A stretch of DNA of 64,000 bases from Sorex araneus (GCF_027595985.1 NC_073307.1:13759432-13823431), one strand, 5' to 3'; shown: positions 44,708 through 56,861, counted from the first letter of the stretch. Notes: a model not told the origin generated them from the letters alone. Program-made: numbers and translations.

Positions 44708-44957
44708 TATCACTGTATCACTGTCATCCCGTTGTTCATCAATTTGCTCGAGTGGGCACCAGTAACATCTCCATTTGTCCCTGTCGTGTGCTAGTGTATC
44801 CCGATGACATATTGGGGGCTTTTTCAGAGTCAGGGAAATGAGGGCCATCATTGTTACTGTTTTTGGCATATCAAGTACGTCACAGGTAGCTTGCCAGGCT
44901 CTGCCATGTGGGCGGGATATTCTTGGTAGCTTGCTGGGCTCTCCAAGAGCATCGGAG
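44708..44957 (-). mobile_element. Sor-B SINE with extra RTE-like segment, headless
   Basis: After the usual tail the plus strand continues TTTGTCCCTGTCGTGTGCTA, which matches the RTE LINE at 29355 onward (CATCCCTGTTGCATGCTA). It then joins GGGGGCTTTTTCAGAGTCAG, the long-middle module. The tRNA head is missing. Confidence 0.85.
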
Positions 44958-45088
44958 GCTTTGGGGGTGGCCTCTAATCACCTTTTCAGATGTTCCCAGT
45001 CTACTGAATGTAATCTTTTGGTCGACTGGCATACTGTAACGATCTGCACACTGACAAACACACACCTGCCTGCATCTCTGGGCAGCAC

Positions 45089-45292
45089 CAGGGACATCTG
45101 TGGCCTCAGGTTGATCTCCTTGATCTTGATGGAGTGCACCTGGAAGTTGTTGAGCAGCTGGCAGAGCAGGACCCTATCAAAGAGGGTTTGTGCCAGGTCA
45201 AACACCTGTGCCAAGTCACAGGTTACCCGGTGGTTGGCTGACAGCACCCAATAGCGTATAAGCCACTGCACACACTGCCGCCATGGCTCTAT
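45089..45292 (-). pseudogene. VAV3: VAV3 coding exon 1 copy, start codon lost
   Basis: The 68 codons match the first coding exon of VAV3, a Rho-family guanine-nucleotide exchange factor; the exon encodes the first half of its calponin-homology domain. Readable blocks are [43 protein letters not shown] and [10 protein letters not shown]. The length equals the VAV3 exon. The start codon is ATA, the C/W and R/D positions carry unusual changes, and the final CAG is CTG. Past the end the sequence goes on as GTGCTGCCC, like an unspliced intron, so this looks like a genomic copy rather than an mRNA copy. There is no frameshift. A damaged real exon 1 is much less likely because the start is lost. Confidence 0.8.
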
Positions 45293-45380
45293 GTCTGATG
45301 GAGCTGCGACTCAGCCCGGTCGGGGGCAGGCGGTGATGCTGTGGCTACTGCCATGGTTTCTTCATGCCCCGCCAATGCTA

Positions 45381-45771
45381 TTCTGTCCGAATCTTGCAAA
45401 ACAGCCGGCAATGTCCAGCAGGAATCATGCATTAAGTTTTAGCAGTGATCAGGCATAAAGTTCCATGCCTGGCATGCTGAGCCGCATGTAGTCTAAGGTG
45501 AGATGGTGAGTCGGGTTCGAGAGAGCAAGGAGTTTGAGCGGCGGTGGCACCATCTTGCCTCCAATCTGCACAGACTGTGTTGCCCCCAGACTCAGGAATT
45601 CTGTCCGAATCTTGCAAAACAGCCAGCGATGTCCAGTAGGAATCACTCGTAGAGTTCTAGCAGGGATCATGCATAGAGTTCCATGCCTGGTGTGCTGAGC
45701 CTTGCACTATCTCAGGTGAGATGGTGAGCCAGGTTCGGAAGAACGCCATGGGTTTGGGCTATGTTGGCACC
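45381..45771. repeat. Diverged tandem duplication, unit about 218 bp
   Basis: TTCTGTCCGAATCTTGCAAA starts at 45381 and at 45599. Similarity continues about 170 bp through GTTCCATGCCTGG, GGTGAGATGGTGAG and GGCACC. It follows the VAV3-like exon. Confidence 0.85.
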
Positions 45772-45799
45772 AAATTGATGTTATGTAGCCTATAATGCT

Positions 45800-46344
45800 A
45801 CTAATAATAGTTTCTTGTGCACATAATTCTAACACCCTGCTCATTCTACCCAATCCCCTACCCCAATCAATTGTGTGGCTTAGTTCTCCCATTATGCTGC
45901 CTTTGGACCTTTGCTTCTACCTCACTGTATATTGATAAGTTCCTATATGAGAGATCAATCTGTAACTATCACTTTTCTTCTGACTAATGGCACTCATCAT
46001 GACATCTTCTAGTTCCATCCATGTTGCTACAGATTGCATGGTTTTGTTCTTTATTAGAGCTGCATAGTATTCCACAGTGAGTATGTACCACAACTTCTTG
46101 ATCCATTCATCTATAGTTGGGTATGTGTGCTGTTTTCATATCTTGGCTATTTCAGATGTTTAATATACTCTTAACTAAAGTTTCCAGTCTGTACATCAGA
46201 ACTCTAGGACCTTTGATTTTAATAATGACTATTTGAACCTGGTCTCCCCACCTCTCCAAATATCTCCACTGCTAGCATAACATGTGGCAACCACCATTCA
46301 ATTCTGTTTCTACAAATTTGACATTAGAAAAGTGGTTAGGATAC
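45800..46344 (-). mobile_element. Old L1 3' UTR pieces, antisense
   Basis: CTAGTTCCATCCATGTTGCT, TTCCACAGTGAGTATGTACC and, further on, GTGGCAACCACCATTCAATT are L1 3' UTR blocks. Their order is not collinear, so at least two pieces are joined. Confidence 0.7.
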
Positions 46345-46460
46345 ATCAAGCATGCTCTGCGCTCAGGAGATACATCTGCTGGTGCTCAGAGAACTATATA
46401 CACTGCTAGGGACTGAATTGAGGTCAGTCACATAAATCCCCATGCTAACTCTGTAGCCCT
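46345..46460 (-). mobile_element. Sor-A SINE, degenerate
   Basis: GCTGGTGCTCAGAGAACTAT and TAACTCTGTAGCCC are all that is clear. Confidence 0.55.
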
Positions 46461-47165
46461 GAATTTAGTCTGTGTGTCTATTTCTAAGCCAATAACACCC
46501 TGTTGATTAATACAGCTTTGTAGTATAATTTGGAGACAAGAAGTGTTATGCCTTCAGCTCTATTCTCTCTCAACATTGCTTTAACTTTTGGGAGCATATT
46601 TTAGTTCCATACAGATTTTAGGGATTTTTTTATGTGCATATATTTAAAATGGCAGTGGAATTGTGCCAGAGGTTATATTGAGTCTACTGATGACTTTAAA
46701 TAGGGTGGGAATTTTAACAGTATTAATTATTTTAGTCCATGAAGTTTTTTTCCATTTTTGTTTTCAGTCTGTTTCATCAATATCTTGTAGTTTTCAGTGT
46801 AAGTCTTTTACCGCCTTGGTTAAGTTTTATTCAAAGTATTTTTGCTGTTACATAAATGGAATTGTTTTCCTTTACTTAGTTTCAGATTTGTTTTATTTTA
46901 TTTATCTTCCAAATTTTATTTTTATTAGTACTTGGAAGGCAATTGCTTTTTTTTTTCTTTTTGGACCACACCTGGTGATGCTCAGGGGTTACTCCTGCAC
47001 TCAGGAATTACTCCTGGTGGTGCTCGGGGGACCATATGAGATGCTGGGAATCAAACCCGGGTTGGCCATGTGCAAGGCAAATGCCCTACCCACTGTGCTG
47101 TTGCTCCAGCTCCAGGAATTGCTTTCTGTATGTTGATTTTGTGTCCTGTAACTTTATAGAATTAT
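46461..47165 (-). mobile_element. Old L1 ORF2 C-terminal part, antisense
   Basis: TAAGCCAATAACACC, TTCATCAATATCTTGTAGTT and GTATGTTGATTTTGTGTCCT follow L1 ORF2 in reverse. The segment is split by the SINE at 46950. Confidence 0.75.
46950..47116 (-). mobile_element. Sor-A SINE in L1
   Basis: AATTGCTTT flanks it at 46941-46949 and 47117-47125. Six bases (GGCTCT) are missing from the usual TTACTCCTGGCTCTGCACTC word. The minus-strand box B is GGTTTGATTCCC. Confidence 0.9.
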
Positions 47166-47269
47166 CTGATTATCATAAAAAGAATTGTTTTTTTGGGAAG
47201 AATAGCAAGCAAGGGTGGGGTAACACCCAGCTGTGCTTCTAATTTTTTCTGTCCTTCAAATATCTTATC

Positions 47270-47420
47270 TTTCTGTGATATGTACATGGAGCACTGTGTA
47301 TGTGGGGGGAGGGGTATGAAGGGTTTTTTTTCTGCCAGCAATATCCTAATGTAAAATTAAGCCATGCTACAAAGCCAAACAGATACAAACCCTTGGATGC
47401 TGAAAAATTGATAGACCTAA
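47270..47420 (+). repeat. Unnamed dispersed repeat B, copy 2
   Basis: It is inverted relative to 44216-44402. A G-rich run (GGGGGGAGGGG) precedes CTGCCAGCAATATCCTAATG, then GCCATGCTACAAAGCC. The frame reads NVKLSHATKPNRYKPLDA. Confidence 0.65.
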
Positions 47421-47424
47421 TAAA

Positions 47425-47573
47425 CCTGTGGTAACACCAGGCTTACTCCTGGCTCTGTGCTCAGAAATCCCTCCTGGCAATGCTCAAGGGACCAAATATG
47501 GTGCTGGGGATTGAAACTGGGTGGACCATATGCAAGGCAAGCACCTCAATCCCTGTACTATCCATTGAACCCC
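47425..47573 (-). mobile_element. Sor-A SINE
   Basis: AGGCTTACTCCTGGCTCTGT and ATGCAAGGCAAGCACCTCAA are clean. The minus-strand box-B-like word is AGTTTCAATCCCC. Confidence 0.8.
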
Positions 47574-47900
47574 ATTTTGTAGGTTATTGAATTTTGTTTC
47601 TTGTCTTTTTGGTGGTGCCAGACATGGAAGCTGTATGTTCTCTCACTAAATCACATTCTCAGTCTTTTTTTGCTAGGTTCTTAGCAGTTTTCTGTACGTA
47701 AGATTATGTTGTCTACAAATTGTACATTTTTCTTCTCTTCCGACTTGGATTATTAAATTTTCTTTCTCTTGACTAGGTACTCTGGCTACAATTTTCAGCC
47801 ACTTCTGTTAGACAGAAGTAGCGAGACAGTCCCCTTATCTCTCACCTGATATTAAAGGGAAAGCTCTCATTTTTTTCTCCAGCAAGTATGTTTGTCCTGA
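47574..47900 (-). mobile_element. Old L1 ORF2 fragment, antisense
   Basis: AAGATTATGTTGTCTACAAA and CTTGACTAGGTACTCTGGCT correspond to reversed L1 ORF2 coding blocks. Confidence 0.65.
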
Positions 47901-48689
47901 ATGGCCTTGACCCACTGACAGGGCCCTTTTAGAATTTATAGTCCAAGTGAAATACAGCTTCGGTCATGTCCCTGGAAATCTAATCCTGTTTCTAGACTGG
48001 GACAGTGAGCATGCTGTCTGGGTGGAAGTATCTGTTCTTAAACCAGAGCCGTTACCCCAGGAGACACTTCAGCGGCTTGACTGATGCTTAAATTATTGTT
48101 GCCAAGGCAGGGAAGTTACAAAGGGCACCTTGTTAGTCATTCTGGTGATGTCATTATCCTGTTGAGATAAAAGTATCAATACCTTTGTGGATTAGACCAT
48201 TAAAGTTCCCATGTTTAGGTCCCAGAGCTACTAGATAATGAGTTGTAATCCTTGTCTCTCCAGGACAAATCTATTTTTATCATCTAGTCTCCCAACTTCC
48301 CAATCAGTTCAATCCTCTTGCAACAATGCTGCAGGAACTGAATATGTCTGCATGCCTTTTCTTGGTATAGTTGCAAGAAAAGAAGTGTTTTCACAGAGTA
48401 CTATGGCCTTCTGGCCTCAGCAAGGGCAGCATTCTCTCGGGAGAGGAGGCTCTTGATTAACTTCTCTTACAGACTCTGCTTCTCATGTCCTGAGAAAGAA
48501 GGCTGGGGGTAAGAGAAAAGAACTCTGACTCATTTTGTGGACAGGCTCTCTGTACTCTGGAACTGTGTAATCTTTCCTTATGACAAGATTTTTCTCCATA
48601 CCATCATGAATCAGCACAACCTGTTTGGTTTTCTAGTTAAAAATTGGTCTATAACCTTTTATTTTTATTTTTGTTTTGTTTTAAAGAAA
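47901..48689. other. Unassigned DNA
   Basis: No feature recognised. Confidence 0.35.
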
Positions 48690-49065
48690 CCTCTAATATA
48701 CAGATTCAATAAAGATCCTAAAAACACACTCATAACATTTAAAAAAAAGAACATAGACCAAGGGTTGTTGAAGTTTATATAGGGTAATAAAAACCCTGAA
48801 TAGCCAAAGCCACCCTAGGGGAAAAGATGGGGAGCTTTTCTTGCTTCAACTTTAAATTATACTACAAAGATATAATAAGCACTACAGTATGGTACATGAA
48901 TAAAAACAGATTTAGATCAATGGAATAGAAACAAACCCCCAAGTATAGGGTCGGTTAATCTTTCACAAAGGAGCAAAGAGTGTGAGGTGGTGGAAGGAAA
49001 GCTTCTTCAACAAAAGGTGCTGGAAAAAAAATGCCAATAACTTGTAAAAAAAATAAATCCACATC
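48690..49065 (+). mobile_element. Old L1 ORF2 fragment, sense
   Basis: ACCCTGAATAGCCAAAGCCA, ATTTAGATCAATGGAATAGA, and AAGCTTCTTCAACAAAAGGT follow the late part of L1 ORF2. Its orientation is opposite to the L1 pieces before it. Confidence 0.75.
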
Positions 49066-49921
49066 CCTGTTTTCAGCATCACAACTAGATCCTGGGGCTA
49101 TCAGGCTGCTGGAATCTATTTGTCTTGAATGGGAGTCAGGGATGGAAGTAGCAGTTTCCTGCAGTTGGCTGTTGATCTACTCTGAAAATGTAAAGATAAT
49201 CATTTTAAGATGCTAAGAAGGAGCACCCCGAGTTCCCCAGAAGGGCTTACCTTTTTTTTTTTTTTTTTTAGTTTGGGAGAATTAGAATTATGAGCCTCAG
49301 AAGTTAAAGCATTAACCCTTTGGTTTCCAATTCACTCTCCCATAGTTGTTTGGTCCAGTGTTCCCAGCGGGCAGCCTTGGGCTGAGAAGAATGTGCTTTG
49401 CAAATGAAGGGCCTGCAACATGCGGCCAGCTTAGCTCAAGGATGGCCATGAGCTACCTACTGGGAAGATGAGGGCAGACGGACGGTCTCTAATAAGCAGA
49501 AGCCTGAGCATAGAGGAGCCAGGTGGCCCCAGGAGGCAGCCTTGTGTGTCCTCTTCTGGATGTCTATTTGGAACAAATATTTTGCCCCGAGTATCGTGGA
49601 AGAGTTCATTCTGGAAAAGGCTTTGATAGAGAAATGAACATTGGTTGGATGGACATGAGATTTGTGGACATAATAGTGGTAAGTATTTAAGGTCTTGCCC
49701 CCCTTTTCATGATGAACTACTGTTTCACTGGAGGGTCTGTGTTTTCTCAGTATACAGGCTTGTTTCCAAAGTTATTTATGGAGAAAATGATGGTCCATTT
49801 TCTTCCTTTCTTACTCAAACCACTGAGCAGTGTGATGACGAAGCACGTGGCCTTTGGTACACAACTGCCCGGTGTCATTTCCGGTTCTTGATTTAATTGT
49901 TCTGTGGCTTCAGGCAAAAGC
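49066..49921. other. Unassigned DNA
   Basis: A T run lies at 49253-49269. No exon or SINE is seen. Confidence 0.35.
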
Positions 49922-49937
49922 AGTACATAGTCTTTCT

Positions 49938-50357
49938 TTTTTTATATTTTTTAATAGTTTATTTTTAATGAGTGAATCAACGTGAGGGTACAGTTACAGA
50001 TTTATACATTTTTGTGCTCATGTTTCCCCCATACAAAGTTTGATAACCCATCCCTTCACCAGTGCCCATTCTCCACCACCAGTAAACCCAGGGTCCCTCC
50101 CACCCTCCCCAGTCCTGTCTCCCCCCACCCCAAACTGCCACTATGGCAGGGTATTCCCTTTCGTTCTCTCTCTCTCTGATTAGGTGTTGTGGTTTGCAAT
50201 AAAGGTGTTGAGTGGCCATTGTGTTCAGTCTCTAGTCTACATTCGGCACGCGTCACTCCTCCCCCGCATGACCTCCGACCACATTTTACTTGGTGCTCCC
50301 TTCTCTGAGTTGCCCAGAATGAGAGACCAGCCTTCAAGCCATGGAGTCAACCTCCTA
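49938..50357 (-). mobile_element. 5'-truncated L1, young, antisense
   Basis: The 16-bp duplication AGTACATAGTCTTTCT lies at 49922-49937 and 50358-50373 without change. The 3' UTR is nearly the same subfamily as 42845-43120: CCCATTCTCCACCACCAGTA here is the reverse of the word there. Confidence 0.97.
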
Positions 50358-50373
50358 AGTACATAGTCTTTCT

Positions 50374-52610
50374 AAACCACATTTTTCCTCATCTCTAAAT
50401 ATGGAAGGGGAAGTTACAATTAGTAACAATTAAATGGGAAAATGAATATAATTTGTAAAGTTGTTGACACATATGCCAAGTGTTTGCCTCTAATTGTAAT
50501 GAGCACTATCACTTGTAAAGCGCCCGGCCTCTTGATGACCTTCATGGATTTGGGGACCCCTGGGAGAATGCATTACAGGGTCAACAATATTTCTTCCTGC
50601 CCTTGGTGCCCTGCCCACTAGAACACACTGCAGACTGCCACTCAGTGACTCTTTGCCTTGGCAGTAACTAGAATAGTCTGGGGAGTTTTCAAAGACCCTG
50701 GCGCTCGGCTAGTCCCAGACCAATTAAATCAGAATATGTAGGGATGACAGGATCATTTTATAAAGAAACACTCCAGCTGATGCTAATGCGTAGCCCTCGG
50801 TGAGAACAATAACATTAGCTTCTATTACTAAAACACACTTGCGATAAAGCTCGGTCTACGGATAAGCAACCTTGGCATCTCTGGGGAGTCTGATAGACAT
50901 GTTTGATCTTGCTCCACCCCAGTCCCAGTTGTATTGGATGAGTCTGTACTTTAATAAGATCCCTGGGCAATTTATCTGAACATCCAACTTTGAAATGTAT
51001 GGCGCTAGCTGGATGCATGCCGGCTGTATTTCTCAGCAACTGCTCTTGGCATCCAGTAATCATCCCAGCAGCAGAATCCATTGGTGCTCATTTCTTGCCG
51101 TGTTTACCTGGTTGGCAAGAATGCTTCGTGCCTCAACTCTCAGTCTGAAAACAGTAGCATTCATTTCCTATTTCATGCTCAACATTTCTTCCCAAGAACA
51201 CCGCTCCACAGCGCTTGCTTCGATGACCTGTTACCTCCTGGGAAGAATAACACATCGTATTTCTAGTTATTGCTTCAATAGCTTTTGCTCTTTTATTATT
51301 AAGAGAAGAAGTTTGTTGAACTCTGGTTCAGGAAGAACCCATATATTCCTAGGGCAGGCAGGTAAAAAGCTGGTACTCCATCTAACTCTAGCAAGCAGCC
51401 TGGCATCAAGTAACTCAGAAGAGGACTTGGCAAAACTTGGCTCTATCTCAAGTCACATCTTGGAAATTAGAAATACATGGTAGGAAGGAGATCAGAAACA
51501 GCCCTAAGAATCTCTGGCTATCACTGGATGCTCACTTACAATGTTCTCACAACCAAGTATCTCATTTCCACATCTCATTTGCTGCAAACAGAGTGTCTTG
51601 CAAGTCGGGGGAGGGGGTTTAGAAGGTTTGGTATGGGGGCTGTGCTCATCATAGATATCTCAGTTCCCAGGACTCCCTCTCTACAAACTTCATCAATTGC
51701 TGAGACAGGGAGGAGGAAATTGCAGCATCTTCTGTGCAAAATGAAATGTTTTGGTCTCAGAGTGATGCATTGCGCTTCTTTGTCATTTCATCATTCCAGC
51801 CAACTTCTAAGAATGAGAGGGAATGAAACCTCTCTCTGCTCTGTACTGAGTTCTGAGAAGACCATTGGACAGGAACAAATAGATTTCCTCAGTCCCATTT
51901 TCTATTTCCTTTGAATCCTTTCTTAAACCTAAAAGGAAACTACGTTTGTATTGACGTCATAAGGTAATAACTGTAGCTAAATTCCAAGGTTTCCTTGTGT
52001 CCCCAGATCCCATTGCTCAAGGTGATTTTCTAGATTAAAAAAAATTCTGGGTTATTACAGATAAATTCTTTTCCGTAGTCATTGAGGCTTCAATTAAAGA
52101 TAACAAACATTATCAGGTAAAGTACACTATGTAGAATGTGATTTTTCTCTTGTCATTTTCTTGGATTTGAATTATAACTTATTTAAGTTCTTCATCAAAA
52201 AGATATTGTCAGGTAAAGTCTTGCTGTGGGAATAAAAGCTTCTTTGAGGCCTGAGAATATTTTTATTATGTTCTGACCTTTGAATGACATTTGATCAAGA
52301 TAGGAAGTTTTAAATTCAATTATTTCCCTTCACTTATTTGAAAAGAGAACCTCTTTTTGTCTTGTTTCCACTATTGAAGTTGAAAATCTGAAGGAAATGT
52401 GGTACTTGCTTTTTGTATAATACTTTAGCTTCCTCTTTTTCTTGGTACTCTGTCATCTAGTGACTTGTTGGTTTTCATCTTTATTTCAATCCAGGACATT
52501 TTTCTCTCTTTGCTTTTTCAAACATTGTTTCTTCAGGTTTTTTTTTCTCCTTCTTTCAGGGATTTTTATTATCTGGATATTAGTAATTTACCTGATTTAA
52601 ATTTAAATGG
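50374..52610. other. Unassigned DNA, SINE-free 2.2 kb
   Basis: Open frames of 162 codons (50995-51483) and 145 codons (51477-51914) lie here, but I recognise no domain and see no exon structure. No mobile element is recognised. Confidence 0.35.
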
Positions 52611-52855
52611 ATTGGAGCGATAGCACAGTGGGTAGGGCATTTGCCTTGCATGCGGCCAACCCGTGTTTGGTTCCTCCGTGCCTCTCGGAGAGCCCGGCAA
52701 GCTGTCGAGAGTATCCCGCCCACATGGCAGAGCCTGGCAACCTACCCGTGGTGTATTCGATATGCCAAAAACAATAACAAGTTTCACAATGGAGATGTTA
52801 CTGGTGCCTGCTCAAGCAAATCAATGAACAATGGAGGACAGTGCTACAGTGCTAC
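52611..52855 (+). mobile_element. Sor-B SINE with poly(A) tail
   Basis: It is full length and clean, with RTE-like end GTTACTGGTGCCTGCTCAAG and tail GTGCTACAGTGCTAC. Unlike the others it ends in an A run of about 21 (52856-52876). Confidence 0.92.
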
Positions 52856-52876
52856 AAAAAAAAAAAAAAAAAAAAA

Positions 52877-54023
52877 CAACCCTCTCCTGGGGCAGAAGAG
52901 ATAGTACCAGAGATTTTTAAAAATCATTATTTCTTCTTCCCACCTAAGAGTCTTGCAGGATGAAATATTCTTGGGGAGCAGTTTTAAAATCGAATATTAG
53001 GAATATGGAGCTGTTGTGTCCGAGGGTGAGGCGGGGGTCAGAGGGTGGGGTCAGCTGCAGTCCTAGATTTTGTTTCTGTGTATGGCTCCTGTGTTAATCC
53101 TGCCCTCTCGGCTCCTGCATCTGAGTGTAGGCAGTCGATGACTTGTCAGTACATTTTACTGCATCAATCAGGATTCCAAGTGGAGGGAAGAGAGGTGTGT
53201 AGTCTAGAATGTTTTGTTTTTTTTCCCTCTTGTTCTCCTTGCAGTGATCCTAGCCCCTGTGGAGCATCCCACACTGCCCGCAGGGGTTTCACCTGGACAA
53301 AGGACTAGCCTCTCCACACTGTCTCCACCCAGCCCCTCATTCCCCCTCCCCCCAACCCAGAACACCCTACTGGGCTTGTGGTCCTGCAGTCTGCATCCCT
53401 AAAGACCACCCCTACTGAGTGTCATTCTCTCCACCCTCCTTCCTTTGCTTGGTACCCATATCTGTTCAATTTGTATTGGTCTCTGAGATGCCTGGGGTGG
53501 ATCATCACCCTGTCCTTGTGGGGAATTCTTTCAGTAGTTTCCCTCTCTTGAATAAGTGTAGTTGTTCCTTTTGGGAGTGAAGGAAGGATGCTGGCCCTAT
53601 TTCCCAAAAAGAAGATTTGTTAGATTTGGTACCTAGTTCAGATCATAGTATTTTGAAAATCTTCTTCCCTCCCAATTCTTTAGATTCTTTGTATCTATGT
53701 TAAACATTCACTAAATTATTCATCAAAGATGAGTGTGGCTGGTTATCCAGGGCTTCGAGGGTAATGTGGATCATGTAAACATCGTGTGATCTGAACTCAA
53801 AGCAGCCTTAACCAGACTTTTGGTTCAAATGGAGTGTAAATATCCAATCTCTGTGCCTTGGCTATTATTTTCCAAGTTTGAAGCTAGGATAAGAGGAAGT
53901 AGTCATTAAGTCAAAGCCTATTAGTTAATAAAAATGATCAATAATACCAACAAAATTTAGTGTATATTTAAAGTTTTCTTTGTGCTGAACACTCTTTCAA
54001 GTACTCAATATATATGAAACATT
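52877..54023. other. Unassigned DNA
   Basis: No feature recognised. Confidence 0.35.
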
Positions 54024-54178
54024 GGGGCCTGAGAGATAGTATAGTGAGTAGATCCCTTGCCTTGCACTTGGCTGACTTGGGTTCAATCAATATCCCCCAG
54101 AGCACTGCCAGGGATAATTCCTGAATGCAGACCCAGGAGTAACCCCTGATAATCACGGGCTGTGGCACAGACAATGTA
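54024..54178 (+). mobile_element. Sor-A SINE
   Basis: GGGGCCTGAGAGATAGTATA, GGTTCAATCAAT and CCAGGAGTAACCCCTGATAA mark head, box B and body. Confidence 0.85.
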
Positions 54179-54249
54179 TGTTATACAATATATATGTAAC
54201 ACATAACAAGCATATATGTATATCTGTCATTATATATAAATGTTTGTGT

Positions 54250-54410
54250 ATTTGAGGGGCACATATGGTGGTGCTCAGAGGTGACTCCCTGGCTTGGTAC
54301 TTTGGGGTTATTTTTGGCAGTGGTTGGGGGAACATGCAGTGCTGGGGAACTAACTGGGCCTTGTGCACTTAATGCATGCACTTTAGCCCCTTGAGTTACT
54401 TCCCTTGGCA
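54250..54410 (-). mobile_element. Sor-A SINE, degenerate
   Basis: GGTGGTGCTCAGAGGTGACT and GGGAACATGCAGTGCTGGGG are visible. The head end is badly worn. Confidence 0.65.
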
Positions 54411-56861
54411 TCTCCTTAATATATATCCTTGCGTTTCCATCTAACATTTATTTTTATTTTTTAGATTTAAAAAAATGGGAGGAAAAGAACTTAGTCATGT
54501 ACACATCTCTGGAAACTTTATATAATACTGTTGTATTATATATTGAAATACCCTTGATGACCCTAAAAATAGTAAAAAAAAAAATGGATATCTTCTCTCT
54601 GCAAAATGTTTTTTTTTCCACCTCCCACAAATATGATCAAATGTACTGCTTGTTTATCTTAGCATGTAGAGATACAGTGATCCCACACCATCCTTGGGAT
54701 AAATAATCTGTACTGTTTCCTACACTATTTTCCCCTAAGTCTATTAGGGTTCCAATAAATGTAAAATATGTTGTTTATGCATTGATAGAGGACAAAGACT
54801 ACCATTATTATCAGCTAACAAAATGTAATTGAGATGAAAGTGTACAAGACCAGATTTCTTTGGTCTAACAAAATAACTTATGTTCATTGTTTTTTTATAT
54901 AGTTTTAAGTCTTATAGCACATGGAGGTGTCTAAAGTCCATTAATGCTAGTCAATAAAGCATACAAAATGTCTAAGATGTTCCCTTGAACTTTATTGAAC
55001 TCTTTTTATCTCCCCTCCCACATTCGCTCTTTGTCTTCACATCATTTGCCTAAGTTTATCACCTTATTCCTTCATGCAATGCTGAAGTTTATGTAACAGC
55101 TCAATTATATTAGCCTACATTTTCAATAAACATTACATTTGAAAGACAAACGTCTCTGTACTGAACAAGTCTTTAAAGCTTAATGTTATCTTGTGTTCAA
55201 AGCCTAGTGCCTTTAAAAAATTTGTCCTTTCCCAAGTGATAAATTGCCCTAATTACCTGACAAATTAGGCATTAAAATCCAACATTGCTCAGTAAATTTG
55301 AAAACACTTAAAGCTTGAGGATAATTTCTTCATCTTTCTCTAGTTGAGTCTAAAGCCCTCTGTAAAAAGTTTTAAATATTTTGCTTTTCTTAAAGAAGGA
55401 AAATGTAGTTTCTCTTTAACTAAATTTTATTAACATTCTCACATGAGAAAAAATGTACCACCTATTAGAATATTTGATTTCTTATGAGGCATTTTTTTGT
55501 CAGTTGATTATTTTGCTAGGCAGATATATGTTACACAAATCAATAGCTTCAATAAAATCAAGTAAAAATATTTCTGCATAAATGGTTTAAGATAGAGTCA
55601 CCCCCCCACACATACACAAAATAGTTTTATAGTATTTTAAAAGCCACAAGAAAAAGTTGCTGCAATAAGGCATAATCTGAAATATTTTGGGAATTTAGAA
55701 ATAAAAACTTGTTATTTTATGCTTTATAAATAGAGAAATTTGCAATCAAACTTAAACAGAAAAATTACCTAGTAACAACCTTATCAATTTTATCAGATAC
55801 AATTTCAGTTCCTTATGTTTATTAATAAAAGGAATAAATGAGTCTTTTAACAAAGCCTCATATTATCTAGTCTCAACTTTGTAGTTAAACAGATATTTTA
55901 ATAAATTGGGGAAATAAAAATCAGCAAAACTAACAGAAATAAAAAATTGTAAAGTTTGATTAAAGTCATATGAATTTTAAAGTCTAGGTTCAAAGAAAGA
56001 GCTGAAAGATGTGTTTCTAGACTTCTTTATCCATCTCTGGGGACTTGGGCAAGGAGTAGAAGAAAATCTAATGACACCTACATTCTTTTCTTAAAAATGA
56101 TTCTGGGTTTGTAAAAAGTTTAAAGACTTTTCTGAAGAAAACGAGGGAAGAAAAATATATGGTAAAACTCATAACTCAAATTACCCCCCCACAAAAGAAA
56201 CATTTCAAAGAAAATGAAAGACTATGCTAATGAATTCATTTCTTTCATTTCAGTAGTAATAGATGGCAGAAACACCATTATAACCCCAAACTAAGACTCC
56301 AAGTAACTCGATTAAAAAATATCTTGGATTCTCCTTGGCCATGTTTTGGTAAATACTAAAATAGCACAAATTCTTATAGTAAGGAAAAAATAATTATTCT
56401 TAAGTATACTCCACAGCCAATTTGTGACCATTTTAATTAAACATACCAGTGTCCTTTCCTTTTAGCAAAAGAAGTACAGGATACATCTGGGGAGGTAAAG
56501 AATCACTAAAACATTTAGATAGTATGAGAAAACTTGGTTCTTTAAATTTCAGATATATATGGGAATAAACAAGTCACAGATATTTAATAAATCATTTTAC
56601 CCAGAGCTTATCAGGATGTCAAATATATTGATTTTTCTGAAGGATGTTTGCAAAACAGTATATTTAAATACCATCTGTCACTAGACTCTGATCAGATATT
56701 TCTTACACATTTTTCTTAAAATGTTTTTTACAAAATGTTATTGTTTCTTTACATTGGAAGTATGGTAGGGTCCCAAGGAATAAATATATTTTGGCTCAAA
56801 TACACAATTTATCAGAGGTCTCTAGCTTGGTCAATATAATCTAACACATTAAATGTTCTAG
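54411..56861. other. Repeat-poor A+T-rich block
   Basis: About 2.4 kb carries no Sor element and no L1 I can see, in a window that averages a SINE every 1.2 kb. No splice-bounded open frame is found. Confidence 0.45.

Noticed and set aside
50995-51483. 162-codon plus-strand frame
   Set aside because: Composition is ordinary, there are no splice signals or domain, and an overlapping frame in another phase is similar in quality.
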